A DNA stretch of 55,833 bases from an uncultured Verrucomicrobiota bacterium (GTDB lineage: Bacteria; Verrucomicrobiota; Kiritimatiellia; RFP12; UBA1067). The translations under genes and the position numbers were made by a program. Location: NCBI GenBank assembly GCA_947305775.1, contig CAMZEN010000013.1, forward strand, positions 1 through 55,833. The letters run 5' to 3'. Position 1 is the stretch's first letter; each line of letters opens with the position of its first letter. Of this stretch, positions 8,664-17,887 are shown piece by piece. The notes beneath the pieces were generated by a model. The model was given only the letters and a program-made list of their open reading frames with translations. It ran no database searches and was not told the DNA's origin.

Positions 8664-9785
8664 TTATCGATAAAGTTGCCTTAACTTTATTGATGCGACA
8701 TGTTTAAAATATGTTATCACATAACGCAAATAATCTATTACGGGGAAATGCGATTTTATTCCTGCAAAACGCGCCAACCTGTTATTCACATACATAAAGA
8801 AAGGTCCGTGCCCAAGTTTTTCTTTACAATACTGCAAATGGGAAAGATTGGCATCAATGTATACTGTTTCTAGCGACCGAGCACAATCTATAAGAGGCTG
8901 ATATTTTATAACACCTCTTCGTTTTCGAACAATATATGTTTGGGCACCTTGAGGCAAAAAAATTGCATTGTGAGCAATGGATCCTTCAGTTGACGCTAAT
9001 CGTTTGACACTCTGGAGCAATCTAACCATCTCCACAAATGAAAGTCCTTGGGGATGTACAATTTCAAAGTCCATATTTTGAAATACACGCTCTATGTATT
9101 TTTCGCCGAAGTCCTTATCATTCCACTTCCAAGATGTACGTGAGAGATAAATGGACCTGTTTGGCGATATCGGAGCACCATCTGTCGCGCGCGCTATCAG
9201 AAGGTTTATCGTATCAAGATATTCAGCCGTGTATTCCAAGCTGTCACGTTTTAAACTATCCTGAAAATGGAAACTACTATCGGGCATCCAGATACGCCGA
9301 AACTTTGTTGGTTTGACGATTCGTTCGAGCCTATCTTGTGAAAAACCAAGTAGTGACAGCATTTCCCAGAAATTGTCTGCGAAGTTATCGCCCCAACTGG
9401 ATGCTGTCCACACAAAACGAAGCTTCTTTATCTTATCATCAATCTTTGCATCATTAAAAAACCACAGGTGCCGCAAGCAGTCTGTGATACAATGTCCCCA
9501 TACATCAAAAAACATGCCGAGATAGACGACTTCCTCATCTCGGTAATCGATTGTACCACTTTTATACGCGCCCTCCTGCCCTTCCATTCCATCAAAAGTC
9601 GAAGAGCTAGAGATGAATCTGCCTGACGAATCTACCAAACCTCCACCCTCGTGATCACGCCCCGGGTAGATGGTCGCCTGGTCATATGCAACAACTTGAA
9701 GCCTCTTATTGTTGTGATAATCCAAAGATGAGAGTTTAACAGTCTCATCCAGTAACTTTGGGTCAATATAGTCAGTATTCAACAT
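8664..9785 (-). CDS. GT61-family glycosyltransferase (DUF563)
   Basis: A 373-residue protein with the GT61 hallmarks: GHCITDCLRHLWFF near residue 105 and the C-terminal SVKRLASTEGSIAHNAIFLP followed by a TYIVRKRR strand. Bacterial GT61 enzymes often sit in capsule and O-antigen loci. It starts 20 bases beyond the end of the upstream GT2 gene. Linkage and donor cannot be read from the sequence. Confidence 0.85.
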   Translation of the reverse strand: MLNTDYIDPKLLDETVKLSSLDYHNNKRLQVVAYDQATIYPGRDHEGGGLVDSSGRFISSSSTFDGMEGQEGAYKSGTIDYRDEEVVYLGMFFDVWGHCITDCLRHLWFFNDAKIDDKIKKLRFVWTASSWGDNFADNFWEMLSLLGFSQDRLERIVKPTKFRRIWMPDSSFHFQDSLKRDSLEYTAEYLDTINLLIARATDGAPISPNRSIYLSRTSWKWNDKDFGEKYIERVFQNMDFEIVHPQGLSFVEMVRLLQSVKRLASTEGSIAHNAIFLPQGAQTYIVRKRRGVIKYQPLIDCARSLETVYIDANLSHLQYCKEKLGHGPFFMYVNNRLARFAGIKSHFPVIDYLRYVITYFKHVASIKLRQLYR

Positions 9786-9804
9786 ATAACATAAATACTC
9801 ACAT

Positions 9805-10836
9805 CTACTTTATTCTCTTTTTTGCGCAGCACACTCCGGCTTTGCAAATTTTACGAATTTCTTCTAGCAACCGATATGGCTTCCAAACAAACCAATGGAA
9901 AATTAATGGATGAGAAATCAAGTGGGCCCCATATGTTTCATGAGATATTGGCAAACGCATGTCTCTTCCATATTTCCTCTTAAGCTCTTTAGCATGAAAT
10001 ACAAGTTGCTGGGCGTATGACTTTCCATAACCCGGAGTCTTTTTTATAAGCCTTAAATCCCCACCAACTGCACAAAGATAATTCAGCAATGCCTTATTTC
10101 GCGCACGATATAATCTCAACGAATCAAAAAAAACTATTTGTCTTTCCTGCGAATCGGCAAAGTCTAACTGTTTCGGTGTCCATCGCCCATGAATAATGCT
10201 TCCATCTCTATACCGATATACATACAACGGTAAATCCACAAAAAAGACATTTTTGGCCTGAAATATCACATGCGGCATCAATACTTGATCTTCGTACAAC
10301 TTGCCAACTGGGAATCTCAACGACGCAAACAACTCTTTCTTGAACAACTTATAGCATGCAGATGCCGCACAGCTCCATCTTTCACACCAAAAATCCTCAG
10401 CAGGAATTTCTGCGCATGCAGGTACTGTTATAATTTCTGCAAAATCTGTTTCGCCATTCATTTGCCGAACAAAATCACAGGCCGTTATTGCAGAATCGTG
10501 TTTTTCACTTTCTTGCTCAAGAATCTCCAAAAACTTCTCCCGTACCCAATCATCCGAATCGATGAATGCGACATATTTGCTATTTGAGTTTGCGAACAGC
10601 CAATCAAGGCCAGCATTACGCGCCGCCGATAATCCGCCGTTTTGTTGATGTATTACATGAACGCGTGTATCATTCGCAGCATATGCGTCACAAATTGCGG
10701 GACAATTGTCAGATGAACCATCATCTACCAGAATGAGTTCAAAGTCCTTAAATGTCTGCGCGAGAATAGAATCCACGCATTTGCGCAAATATTGTTCAAC
10801 TTGATAGACCGGGACTATAACTGTTATCTTTGACAA
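9805..10836 (-). CDS. GT2 family glycosyltransferase
   Basis: A 343-residue GT2 enzyme. It begins MSKITVIVPVYQVEQYLRK, has DDGS around residue 39, GGLSAARNAGLD and the metal site DSDDW near 93-97. The C-terminal part contains YRYRDGSI, a common element in capsule GT2 proteins. It lies 30 bases after the upstream GT2 gene and is part of the same operon. Confidence 0.92.
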   Translation of the reverse strand: MSKITVIVPVYQVEQYLRKCVDSILAQTFKDFELILVDDGSSDNCPAICDAYAANDTRVHVIHQQNGGLSAARNAGLDWLFANSNSKYVAFIDSDDWVREKFLEILEQESEKHDSAITACDFVRQMNGETDFAEIITVPACAEIPAEDFWCERWSCAASACYKLFKKELFASLRFPVGKLYEDQVLMPHVIFQAKNVFFVDLPLYVYRYRDGSIIHGRWTPKQLDFADSQERQIVFFDSLRLYRARNKALLNYLCAVGGDLRLIKKTPGYGKSYAQQLVFHAKELKRKYGRDMRLPISHETYGAHLISHPLIFHWFVWKPYRLLEEIRKICKAGVCCAKKRIK

Positions 10837-10866
10837 GATATCACTCCGTTTCTTTTCAATGGCCTG

Positions 10867-11913
10867 TTATTGCACTTGTGGTTGCATTAACAAGTGTCGC
10901 ACCTTATCCAAAAAGGCTTCCGCGAAAGAACGATTATTCAATCTGGAGAGGATATGCAGCAAAATATACGCGAGGAGAGAAAACGGTAAAACCCGAAGAA
11001 TGTTGGCAATAAGCGCCGCATAACGCATAGCAAGCCCATGGCTAGCTAAAAACATTTGCATATCACACCAACTTTTGATTACACCTCGAATCTCCATGCC
11101 ATGGAGTTTTAAGAGATTCTCTTCGTACGCAAAGGTAAAATACCGTGGCATCATATTAACTAAGCACGACACTACATCTTCATCCCAATAATTCTTATGC
11201 TTACTTGCACACTCAAGAATAAGTCGATTTGTTTCAAAGTCATCCCTAACCAATCGGGCATAAACTTCACCTTTAGTCGCCCCGCCTTGTCTCGTCCGGT
11301 AGAAATAGAGAGGGACATCGTCTATTGCAAACTTTTTAAGGGACCAGAACAAGGTAGAAGAATACAACAAATCCTCTCCCATAACATATGGCTGGAAGTG
11401 CAAATTGGCAACATACTTATTCTTGAAGATACACACCCAAATAGAACGTCTAAACGACAAAAATTCTTCAAAGCCCCTTCGACATGAAACATACGGCATA
11501 TTAGGTTCTAATGCTGGCCACGAAACTATGTCATTACTTTTAATAAACCTCCTGAATGCATAACCATCAATATCTGAATGATGCTTACATACACTAGCAA
11601 CATGTTTTAATGCCTCTGGGTGTATAGCATCATCAGCATCTACAAACCAAATCCACTCGCCTTTTGCTGAATCTATAGCGATATTTCGCGCATGGCTGAC
11701 GCCAGAGTTTGGCTGATGTATCACACGAAAGCGTGCATCCTGCTTTGCATATTTATCAAGTATTACACCAGATGCATCTATCGAACCGTCGTCGACGCAA
11801 ATTGCTTCCCAGTCTGTAAATGTCTGTGACAAGACGCTGTCTAGACACTCGCGCAGATATGGAGCCACATTGTAAACAGGAATTATAATGGAAAATAACG
11901 GGTTATCTTTCAT
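10867..11913 (-). CDS. GT2 family glycosyltransferase
   Basis: A 348-residue GT2 enzyme starting at MKDNPLFSIIIPVYNVAPY. The DDGS motif and the DADD metal site (WFVDADDAIHP) are clear. An upstream in-frame ATG at 11976 would add 21 residues with no family similarity, so 11913 is preferred. It is closely similar in layout to the other GT2 genes of the locus, which suggests repeat-unit assembly by several related transferases. Confidence 0.9.
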   Translation of the reverse strand: MKDNPLFSIIIPVYNVAPYLRECLDSVLSQTFTDWEAICVDDGSIDASGVILDKYAKQDARFRVIHQPNSGVSHARNIAIDSAKGEWIWFVDADDAIHPEALKHVASVCKHHSDIDGYAFRRFIKSNDIVSWPALEPNMPYVSCRRGFEEFLSFRRSIWVCIFKNKYVANLHFQPYVMGEDLLYSSTLFWSLKKFAIDDVPLYFYRTRQGGATKGEVYARLVRDDFETNRLILECASKHKNYWDEDVVSCLVNMMPRYFTFAYEENLLKLHGMEIRGVIKSWCDMQMFLASHGLAMRYAALIANILRVLPFSLLAYILLHILSRLNNRSFAEAFLDKVRHLLMQPQVQ

Positions 11914-11979
11914 TGCAGTTCTAAATTCCCATCTGTTACCTATCCCATGTTCCCTGTCACCTAGAACATCCGGCAACTG

Positions 11980-13149
11980 CTAACCGCGAATCGCATTCTT
12001 CAACCACTCTCTACTATATTCTACTCTTCGCTCAATCCAGCCACAATCATACTTCACCTCTTCTCCGGCCGTTAGCGATGCAAGCGCTGCCGGCACTGAA
12101 TCGGCAATCAATGGGCCTTCTGCATGCGCCGCAAACTCTTCGATCCTTGCAAACATCTTTTGCCTCATTTCTGAATGTGGCCTTATAATGCGTGCATTGC
12201 AATTATTGTTAATTGCAAACATCAGCGCATGAAACGAATCGCTCACCAACCACCGCACATTCTTGAACGTGACCAAAAATTCCTCTGGCCCCGCACCGAC
12301 CAACACTTTTACCCGCTCAAACGGATTAATTTTCCGCCATAGCCCTTTTAGCCATACTTGAACCCGACCCCAGCTATAAGGTAAAGGCAAATTAACATTA
12401 ACATCATCATTAACCAAAACTGTAACCTTGCAGTTGTTCTCTTTTGCAAAATCTTCTAACGCATGCCAATGCTCTTCAAGTTTCTCCGAGAGAAAATAGC
12501 AAGCCAGATCTCTCTTTGGCCCTTTGGCATCAGTTGGCCCCATATACCAGGCAAGCATAGTTGGATCTACCACATGCACCGCCCCTACCCCCAACTTGCG
12601 GCAAAGTTCCACCCCTTCAGCTTCGCGGCAACTAATAGCCCTAAACTTGTGGAGCCCTCGCTTATACATAGCCATCAACTCAGCCGGAATCTCAGTAAGA
12701 CCAAACGATGTCGCATACGCAATTGCTGGGATATTCGGCGCGCCCTCAAGCAGATAAGCCGTAGGATCACCCCAATCTCCACAGTGCCAAACCTGATCGG
12801 AACCGACAACAAGCATATCCACGCCAAGGTCTTTTGGTGCCGCACTCCAATCCACAAAATGATATTGCGTTCTCTTGATGTATTGCTTAAGAAATCTCTT
12901 CGTTCGCCTCACACGTAACCATTGGTTTATATCGCCTAGTCCTAATGACGCACGAATCGCAAACTTTATCAACTGCTTGAAGCCAAACGCACCATACTCA
13001 AGCTCGAGCGTCGAATTCTTCTCATTCATCCATCGATCAATTACAACAACCTTATGTCCCATCTTCTCCAGCGCGGTCTGCAACGCCCAGCACTGCAGCA
13101 CCCCACCGTAGTTGAGTTGCGAATGGAATGTGAGTATACCTATTTTCAT
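11980..13149 (-). CDS. Polysaccharide pyruvyl transferase family protein
   Basis: A 389-residue member of the PF04230 family, which places a pyruvyl ketal on a sugar of an exopolysaccharide using phosphoenolpyruvate. The N-terminus MKIGILTFHSQLNYGGVLQ is diagnostic, and VVGSDQVWHCGDWGDP and the late VSDSFHALMFAI segment fit the family. It is ATGA-coupled to the FrhB-like gene upstream, a pairing often seen in polysaccharide loci, though the role of that pairing is not settled. Confidence 0.92.
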   Translation of the reverse strand: MKIGILTFHSQLNYGGVLQCWALQTALEKMGHKVVVIDRWMNEKNSTLELEYGAFGFKQLIKFAIRASLGLGDINQWLRVRRTKRFLKQYIKRTQYHFVDWSAAPKDLGVDMLVVGSDQVWHCGDWGDPTAYLLEGAPNIPAIAYATSFGLTEIPAELMAMYKRGLHKFRAISCREAEGVELCRKLGVGAVHVVDPTMLAWYMGPTDAKGPKRDLACYFLSEKLEEHWHALEDFAKENNCKVTVLVNDDVNVNLPLPYSWGRVQVWLKGLWRKINPFERVKVLVGAGPEEFLVTFKNVRWLVSDSFHALMFAINNNCNARIIRPHSEMRQKMFARIEEFAAHAEGPLIADSVPAALASLTAGEEVKYDCGWIERRVEYSREWLKNAIRG

Positions 13150-14336
13150 TTGTGCAAACCTAGTCGTCTAAGGTTTATGCCGACAAAAGCCCGGATTCGA
13201 GTTTTGAGCGGAGGTTGAAGCATACGATTGACCAAGGAATCGAAATCTGATTTAAGCACCCTGCGAAAGAATCCGCTTCGGTTTCGGTGAGGGTTCGTCG
13301 GGCGCACTATTGCAGGGTTGCCTTTGACGGCATTATCGAAGTCTGCAACCTTACAATTGAGACCAGTTGAAATCGAAGAAAAGCTCTGTCCCCCCTTCTC
13401 GGTATTTACCAAAACAAGTGAGGTCCCCTTGTCATCATCCATGTCAGGCAAGTGAGCGCCGACGCCCCAGAAGTCTGCAATTGTGATATCGGAACCACTT
13501 CTAAGGTTCTTGCAGGGACAGTTGTGGCATGACGGGCGATTATAAAGCTCGGCAAGAAAACCGCGCATAAATGGATCGTCACTGAAAACAGATAGATACT
13601 CCTTATCGTTAGCGAAGCCTAACGATAAGGAGTATCTCTTCCAGCCGCAATCCTTGCGCCTGGAAGAGATTCTCCTTATGTCCCTTAACCCTCCCGCCCT
13701 ATCAGTGTAATCGGAGGACGCGCGTTTTTCAAGATATTTTTTCCACGCTAGGGGCGAAGGAACTGCGTGGCACACTACATCGACAAGGAGCAAATTTTCT
13801 AGGGGCAAACCCTTATACATCGCGAGAAATTTGTTTAAGGCGGCGATTTGGCAAGGGGTGCCGGTGAAAAGGACTGTGCGACCCGCGTCAAGGAAATCTT
13901 TAACCTGGCGGTAGCAGTCTCCTACATCAGACTGCACATACTTGGACCCTCGCAGTTCCGCCAGTTCGTCTTCAGTTTCGACTGATCTATGATAGACATG
14001 CCAATCATTATGATCGAAGGCCGCACCGAAGACTACCCCACCCTTTGCCAGGATATAGCCTGCAAGAAGAGAAAATACTCCGCCTGAAGAACTCGCGAGA
14101 CGCAGCGCGTCATCCTTGGCCATAGCCGCATATACACCAAGGGGACGGCGGACTTCAGCAGGATTGATAGACGGGCACACCTTCTGACACATTCCACAAT
14201 TAATGCACTTTGATGCGTCAATATGCGGATACAGGAAGCCTTCCTCGTCCGCTCGCATGGATATCGCGCCGCGTTGACAGACGGCCTTGCATGCAGCGCA
14301 GCCTGTGCAGTGGAGTTTATCGACTAGATTAATCAC
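13146..14336 (-). CDS. Coenzyme F420 hydrogenase/dehydrogenase beta-subunit (FrhB-like) family, two 4Fe-4S clusters
   Basis: A 396-residue protein with two N-terminal ferredoxin-type cluster motifs: C10, C13, C16, C20 and C44, C47, C50, C54. An FrhB-like flavin-binding body follows, with SSSGGVFSLLAGYIL, FTGTPCQIAAL and ITIADFWGVG. Such proteins next to pyruvyl transferases are widespread in polysaccharide clusters and probably carry out a redox step on a sugar or cofactor. The coding sequence contains a perfect 18-bp inverted repeat, listed separately. Confidence 0.9.
   Translation of the reverse strand: MINLVDKLHCTGCAACKAVCQRGAISMRADEEGFLYPHIDASKCINCGMCQKVCPSINPAEVRRPLGVYAAMAKDDALRLASSSGGVFSLLAGYILAKGGVVFGAAFDHNDWHVYHRSVETEDELAELRGSKYVQSDVGDCYRQVKDFLDAGRTVLFTGTPCQIAALNKFLAMYKGLPLENLLLVDVVCHAVPSPLAWKKYLEKRASSDYTDRAGGLRDIRRISSRRKDCGWKRYSLSLGFANDKEYLSVFSDDPFMRGFLAELYNRPSCHNCPCKNLRSGSDITIADFWGVGAHLPDMDDDKGTSLVLVNTEKGGQSFSSISTGLNCKVADFDNAVKGNPAIVRPTNPHRNRSGFFRRVLKSDFDSLVNRMLQPPLKTRIRAFVGINLRRLGLHK
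13594..13637. repeat. Perfect 18-bp inverted repeat inside the FrhB-like gene
   Basis: The arms AGATACTCCTTATCGTTA (13594-13611) and its exact reverse complement (13620-13637) are separated by 8 bases. They lie in frame in the middle of the FrhB-like coding sequence and encode residues around YSLSLGF and ANDKEYL. A second, shorter inverted pair (9-bp CTCTTCCAG arms) follows directly. In RNA this would be a very stable hairpin within a coding region. Confidence 0.85.
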
Positions 14337-14341
14337 TGGGA

Positions 14342-15889
14342 TTATCTTTTCAGCTTTGACGCAAACGCCGAAAAGCGGGTTTTAAAGAACGCCTTTTCAG
14401 ATGCGTCAAGAATCAAGAACCATGAAAACGGAATCAGCACAATCTCGATCAGGACTGTAGTGGCGCAGATTCTAAGGAAAGACCGTGCCATAAAGAGGCG
14501 CGGCAAAAGGCCTACGCCCAAGCATATTGCAATCAGCAAAACAATAGGAATGCACACTCGTTTCAGCCAATACCAGGCGCTCATGCCAACGAGCCGGCGA
14601 GCGAACCAGACGCGTCCCAATGCGCAAACTGTCATCGTTGCGACCATAGCCCAACCAATGGAATAGACACCAACACCAAGTTCTATTAAGAGCCAAGCCA
14701 GCGGCAATGTTGCGACCAGCGAGGTGCCCAAGAAGGCTTGGTAGGCGGCGACTTTTCCGTTGGCATTGACACAAATCATATGACCGACGGCCATTTTGTC
14801 AATAATGGTCATCGCCATTACGAAAAGGCAAATGCCGGCCGCATATTGCGGAGGGTTTCGAAGCCACAGGCGGAGAACTTCGGTAACCTCCAGCGACAAC
14901 GGGAGTGCAAAAACAAGAATAAGCAGAGTGCCGATTTTGCAAGTCTGGAACGCCAATTTTCTGGCACGCTGATAGTCCTTTGCACCCCACGCGTTGAATA
15001 TGGCTGGGGAGAAAGCGCCGATCATGCTTCCAGAGAGAGTGTTGCAATGTCCTGAGAGGCTTGAGCCGACTGCGACACCGGCATTAGCCTTAGGTCCAAA
15101 GTATTTGTTGATCAGAATGGCAATGCCTTGTTCTCGTAAGACGGCGCCAAGAGTTCCCCAGGCGTTCCAGAGTGAGTATGAGGCCATCGCTTTCAGGTTT
15201 CGCCAACACGCAATATGTCGACGAACTATGCGGCACTCCTGGAATATGAAGTGGGCTCTTATCGCAACTATTATGTTGGGTAGAATGGCCAAAATGCACT
15301 GCCAAAATGCAAACTTTGCGAGCCATACGCTTGGGTGCGTGACCATGTAGTAGAGGAATATCGCATTAAGCGTTGTAGTCGCGAACGAATAAATGGTCAA
15401 TTCCGCTATGTACTGATGGGCGGTATACATTGCGCTCCATGGCAAGGTGACCATGCCCAAATAGCATGAAGCGCAAACAAATCGCCAAACCCAAAGACAA
15501 GCCTGAATGCGGTCTGGGGGGATTGTAAGGAAATTCCGAACCGCCCATTCCCCAACAGGATAACAGAGAATCAGCAAAATTGTCGGCATTACCGTCTGGA
15601 TGACAACTGCTGTTGTGAACCACATGCGGCTGTTGGCAAGTCCAAGCTCTTTATTTTCATGTTGCTCGCCAACTGCAATCGCGAAGAATCGCCCTATCGC
15701 ACCAGCCAATATGCCATTCAGATATGTGATGAATACCGTCAATCCACCAACGACACCCATCAGACCGTAATCAACTTGACCGAGCGCCATCAGCGTCCAC
15801 CGGCCACAAAACAGACCTATCACCAACGCATACAGACTCCGCCCGTATGTGGCGACAATGTTCAGGAAGATGCGGCGATTCGCAGTCAT
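14342..15889 (-). CDS. Polysaccharide flippase (Wzx/MATE-like transporter)
   Basis: A 515-residue polytopic membrane protein with 12-14 hydrophobic segments, starting MTANRRIFLNIVATYGRSLYAL. It has the layout of the polysaccharide transport/MVF-like flippases that move lipid-linked repeat units across the inner membrane. No Wzy polymerase is recognised in this window; it may lie to the left. It follows a 173-base gap after the AAA ATPase gene and precedes the FrhB-like gene by 5 bases. Confidence 0.88.
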   Translation of the reverse strand: MTANRRIFLNIVATYGRSLYALVIGLFCGRWTLMALGQVDYGLMGVVGGLTVFITYLNGILAGAIGRFFAIAVGEQHENKELGLANSRMWFTTAVVIQTVMPTILLILCYPVGEWAVRNFLTIPPDRIQACLWVWRFVCASCYLGMVTLPWSAMYTAHQYIAELTIYSFATTTLNAIFLYYMVTHPSVWLAKFAFWQCILAILPNIIVAIRAHFIFQECRIVRRHIACWRNLKAMASYSLWNAWGTLGAVLREQGIAILINKYFGPKANAGVAVGSSLSGHCNTLSGSMIGAFSPAIFNAWGAKDYQRARKLAFQTCKIGTLLILVFALPLSLEVTEVLRLWLRNPPQYAAGICLFVMAMTIIDKMAVGHMICVNANGKVAAYQAFLGTSLVATLPLAWLLIELGVGVYSIGWAMVATMTVCALGRVWFARRLVGMSAWYWLKRVCIPIVLLIAICLGVGLLPRLFMARSFLRICATTVLIEIVLIPFSWFLILDASEKAFFKTRFSAFASKLKR

Positions 15890-16062
15890 TTCAAAAATCC
15901 AATCCCAATCTGCGCATTCGATTCGTCAGTGTAATAGTGTTTTTTTGCCCGCGCATAAACTCACTTTAAGTTCTTGTTCAGATAACACATTTACTTCCAC
16001 CGCCCTGACGCTGCGCCCCGGCAAATACAGGGGTTTTAGAGATGTGGTGCTGATGAGTGTCC

Positions 16063-17007
16063 CTACGCCAGCATCATCAGCTGCCCCTTGCTTGAGAAGG
16101 AGCTGTGGAGGAGATTAGAGACGGCTTCTCGCTCCTCGCCGCCAAACCAGTTGAGCGGCGACGACCAGACGGCGTTGACCGGCGTCGAGCGTTCGTTCAT
16201 TGCGCCGATAAATGCCGAGAGATAGAGCATCTTGACGCCGCTGTCAATCTCGCCGAACGATGTCCCCTTAGTGTCGAGATCGCTCCTGCGGTGGATCGCC
16301 AGGTATGGAAGCCCCCTTGAATCCAATTCCATGCTTTGGCTGATCAAGTCGGGGCATACATGGCAGACCTTATCCGTCATCGCCCTGAACACATCAGGGT
16401 TGTTCTTCTGCTGCATGACCATGCAGGTCGCAAGATCGGCGGCGCTCCTGTCATCTGCTTTAACAGGCGTGAACCCTATGCTGCCGGACATGCGGGCAGG
16501 GTTGGGATCGAGTATCCACAAGAGGCCAAGCTCCGAAAAGATTTCTCCGATCGGGCCTTCCGTCTTGAGAACTCTCGCTGCATCGTAAAGGGCGAATTCG
16601 GAAGTGCCTATACCATATCTGCCGTTCCTTGAAGAAATGATATAGTAGTGACGACGGCGGATTAGGAACTCTTCTGACTTGTTCGAAAGCCTCTCTTCCT
16701 TCACGCGAACGCGATGATCGTCAATGCGAAGCAACACAACCGAATAAGTCAGTTTGCCATACTGTGGTGAATTGAACGAGATTGATATCTCAGTAGGCCA
16801 CCCATCGGTTCCGAACCACGATGCCGGGTAATCAGACGCTTCCTTGCCTTTCGTAATGCCGTGCAGGAAGCTCATCGCATCAAGTATCTGCGACTTCGAT
16901 GATCCGAGACCGCCGCCAACGACGGCCACACGATCGAAGGATACTTCCCGCACTCCACTGTTCTTGAAGTTCTCGAGACGAAGCGATGTGAAGATTCCGT
17001 CAGTCAT
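16063..17007 (-). CDS. AAA/SMC-like ATPase, short form with atypical Walker A
   Basis: A 314-residue protein whose start resembles AAA_15/AAA_21 (RecF/SMC-like) ATPases: FTSLRLENFKNSGVREVSF, then VAVVGGGLGSSKSQILDAM. The P-loop is GGLGSSKS, with Ser where the second conserved Gly stands. The protein ends soon after SGVKMLYLSAFIGAM, and I see no Walker B DEPE-type segment or signature motif, so it is either C-terminally truncated or a reduced family. It begins 5 bases after the NusG-like stop, so the two are likely co-translated. Function unknown. Confidence 0.7.
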   Translation of the reverse strand: MTDGIFTSLRLENFKNSGVREVSFDRVAVVGGGLGSSKSQILDAMSFLHGITKGKEASDYPASWFGTDGWPTEISISFNSPQYGKLTYSVVLLRIDDHRVRVKEERLSNKSEEFLIRRRHYYIISSRNGRYGIGTSEFALYDAARVLKTEGPIGEIFSELGLLWILDPNPARMSGSIGFTPVKADDRSAADLATCMVMQQKNNPDVFRAMTDKVCHVCPDLISQSMELDSRGLPYLAIHRRSDLDTKGTSFGEIDSGVKMLYLSAFIGAMNERSTPVNAVWSSPLNWFGGEEREAVSNLLHSSFSSKGQLMMLA

Positions 17008-17012
17008 ATCAC

Positions 17013-17495
17013 TTATGCAACATCCTCTGCGGCAACAGAAACCTCTATCGCAGTACCGAGGGCATCCATGTTCACGACCATGGAATAGGCATCACCCTTC
17101 TTGACAAGGTAGCCCTCGAGCCCTGCCATCGGGCCGGACTTGATCCGGACAAATCTGCCTGCCTTGTCCGCCATCGGCACGTTCTTCAGCTCCTGCGCGC
17201 TCTTCATTGCGCGAACAACCTGCCGCAGCTGATGGATGACGGGTCGAGGCCTATCCAACGGTATCGTCATCATGACAAGGTTGCTCCTGAGTGCCTGAAT
17301 GCGCTGAGCATCGTCCATATGAGCAAGAAGGTATCCAGGGAAAACAGGAATCTCATTGCGAACCTTGCGTCTCTGGACGATTAGGACGTTCACATAGACC
17401 GGAAGATAGTTCCATATCCGGCTCCCCGTCAGCCACGCCTTCATCTTCTTCTCTGTGCGCGGTTTTACCCGTACGAAATACCAGGTTTTTGCCAT
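17013..17495 (-). CDS. NusG-like transcription antiterminator (UpxY/RfaH type)
   Basis: A 160-residue NusG paralogue. The NGN domain is seen as TWYFVRVKPRTEKKMKAWL, IPVFPGYLLAHMD and LRSNLVMMTI, and a C-terminal KOW domain as GRFVRIKSGPMAGLEGYLV. As the first gene of a polysaccharide operon of more than 17 kb it most likely binds RNA polymerase early and prevents premature termination across the locus, as UpxY proteins do in Bacteroides capsule loci and RfaH does in enterobacteria. The upstream leader carries several small hairpins. Confidence 0.9.
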   Translation of the reverse strand: MAKTWYFVRVKPRTEKKMKAWLTGSRIWNYLPVYVNVLIVQRRKVRNEIPVFPGYLLAHMDDAQRIQALRSNLVMMTIPLDRPRPVIHQLRQVVRAMKSAQELKNVPMADKAGRFVRIKSGPMAGLEGYLVKKGDAYSMVVNMDALGTAIEVSVAAEDVA

Positions 17496-17887
17496 TTTAT
17501 AATTTGCTGTTTCGAGCTTATAACAGCATTTATTTAGCCGTTATAAATTGACAGGGGCGAAATTAGGTTGCACTCCGTTTTTGTCGCGTACTCACGGTAC
17601 TTGACACTCAAGGCTCGCATCCAATGAACTCTTTGGAACACCAGACATACGCCTAAAGAGCCTGGCGTATTGAGAACTCTTGTCTGACTTCACGGTGAAG
17701 AGTCTAGCATCTAATTCGTCTTGCAGTTGGCTAAAATACGCAAGATATGGCTTGTTTCATTAAGTTATCAAACCCAGAATTGCACAGACGAAGCTTTTAG
17801 AAATCAAAAATTTCTACACAAACCCCCTTGCTGTAAGCGAAATAATATGCTAGAAGCTTAGTCTTGCAGTAAGGGGGCATTGAAAGG
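17496..17887 (-). promoter_or_regulatory. Leader/promoter region of the polysaccharide operon
   Basis: These 392 bases hold no convincing gene. They are AT-richer near the NusG-like start, with TTATAA-type sequences at about 17510-17550. Short dyads occur: ATACGCC/GGCGTAT at 17647-17653 and 17664-17670 with a 10-base loop, and CTTCACGGTGAAG near 17688-17700. The region lies directly upstream of an antiterminator gene, so it is expected to contain the promoter and an ops/UpxY-type loading site; I could not recognise a specific site. Confidence 0.5.
17823..17877. repeat. 15-bp inverted repeat next to the integrase
   Basis: CCCCCTTGCTGTAAG (17823-17837) pairs with CTTGCAGTAAGGGGG (17863-17877). 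Thirteen of the 15 positions are complementary, and the other two are G-U wobbles in a plus-strand transcript. The loop is 25 bases. It sits 10 bases from the integrase stop and could be a terminator or part of an attachment site. No second copy was found at the far end of the prophage. Confidence 0.6.
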
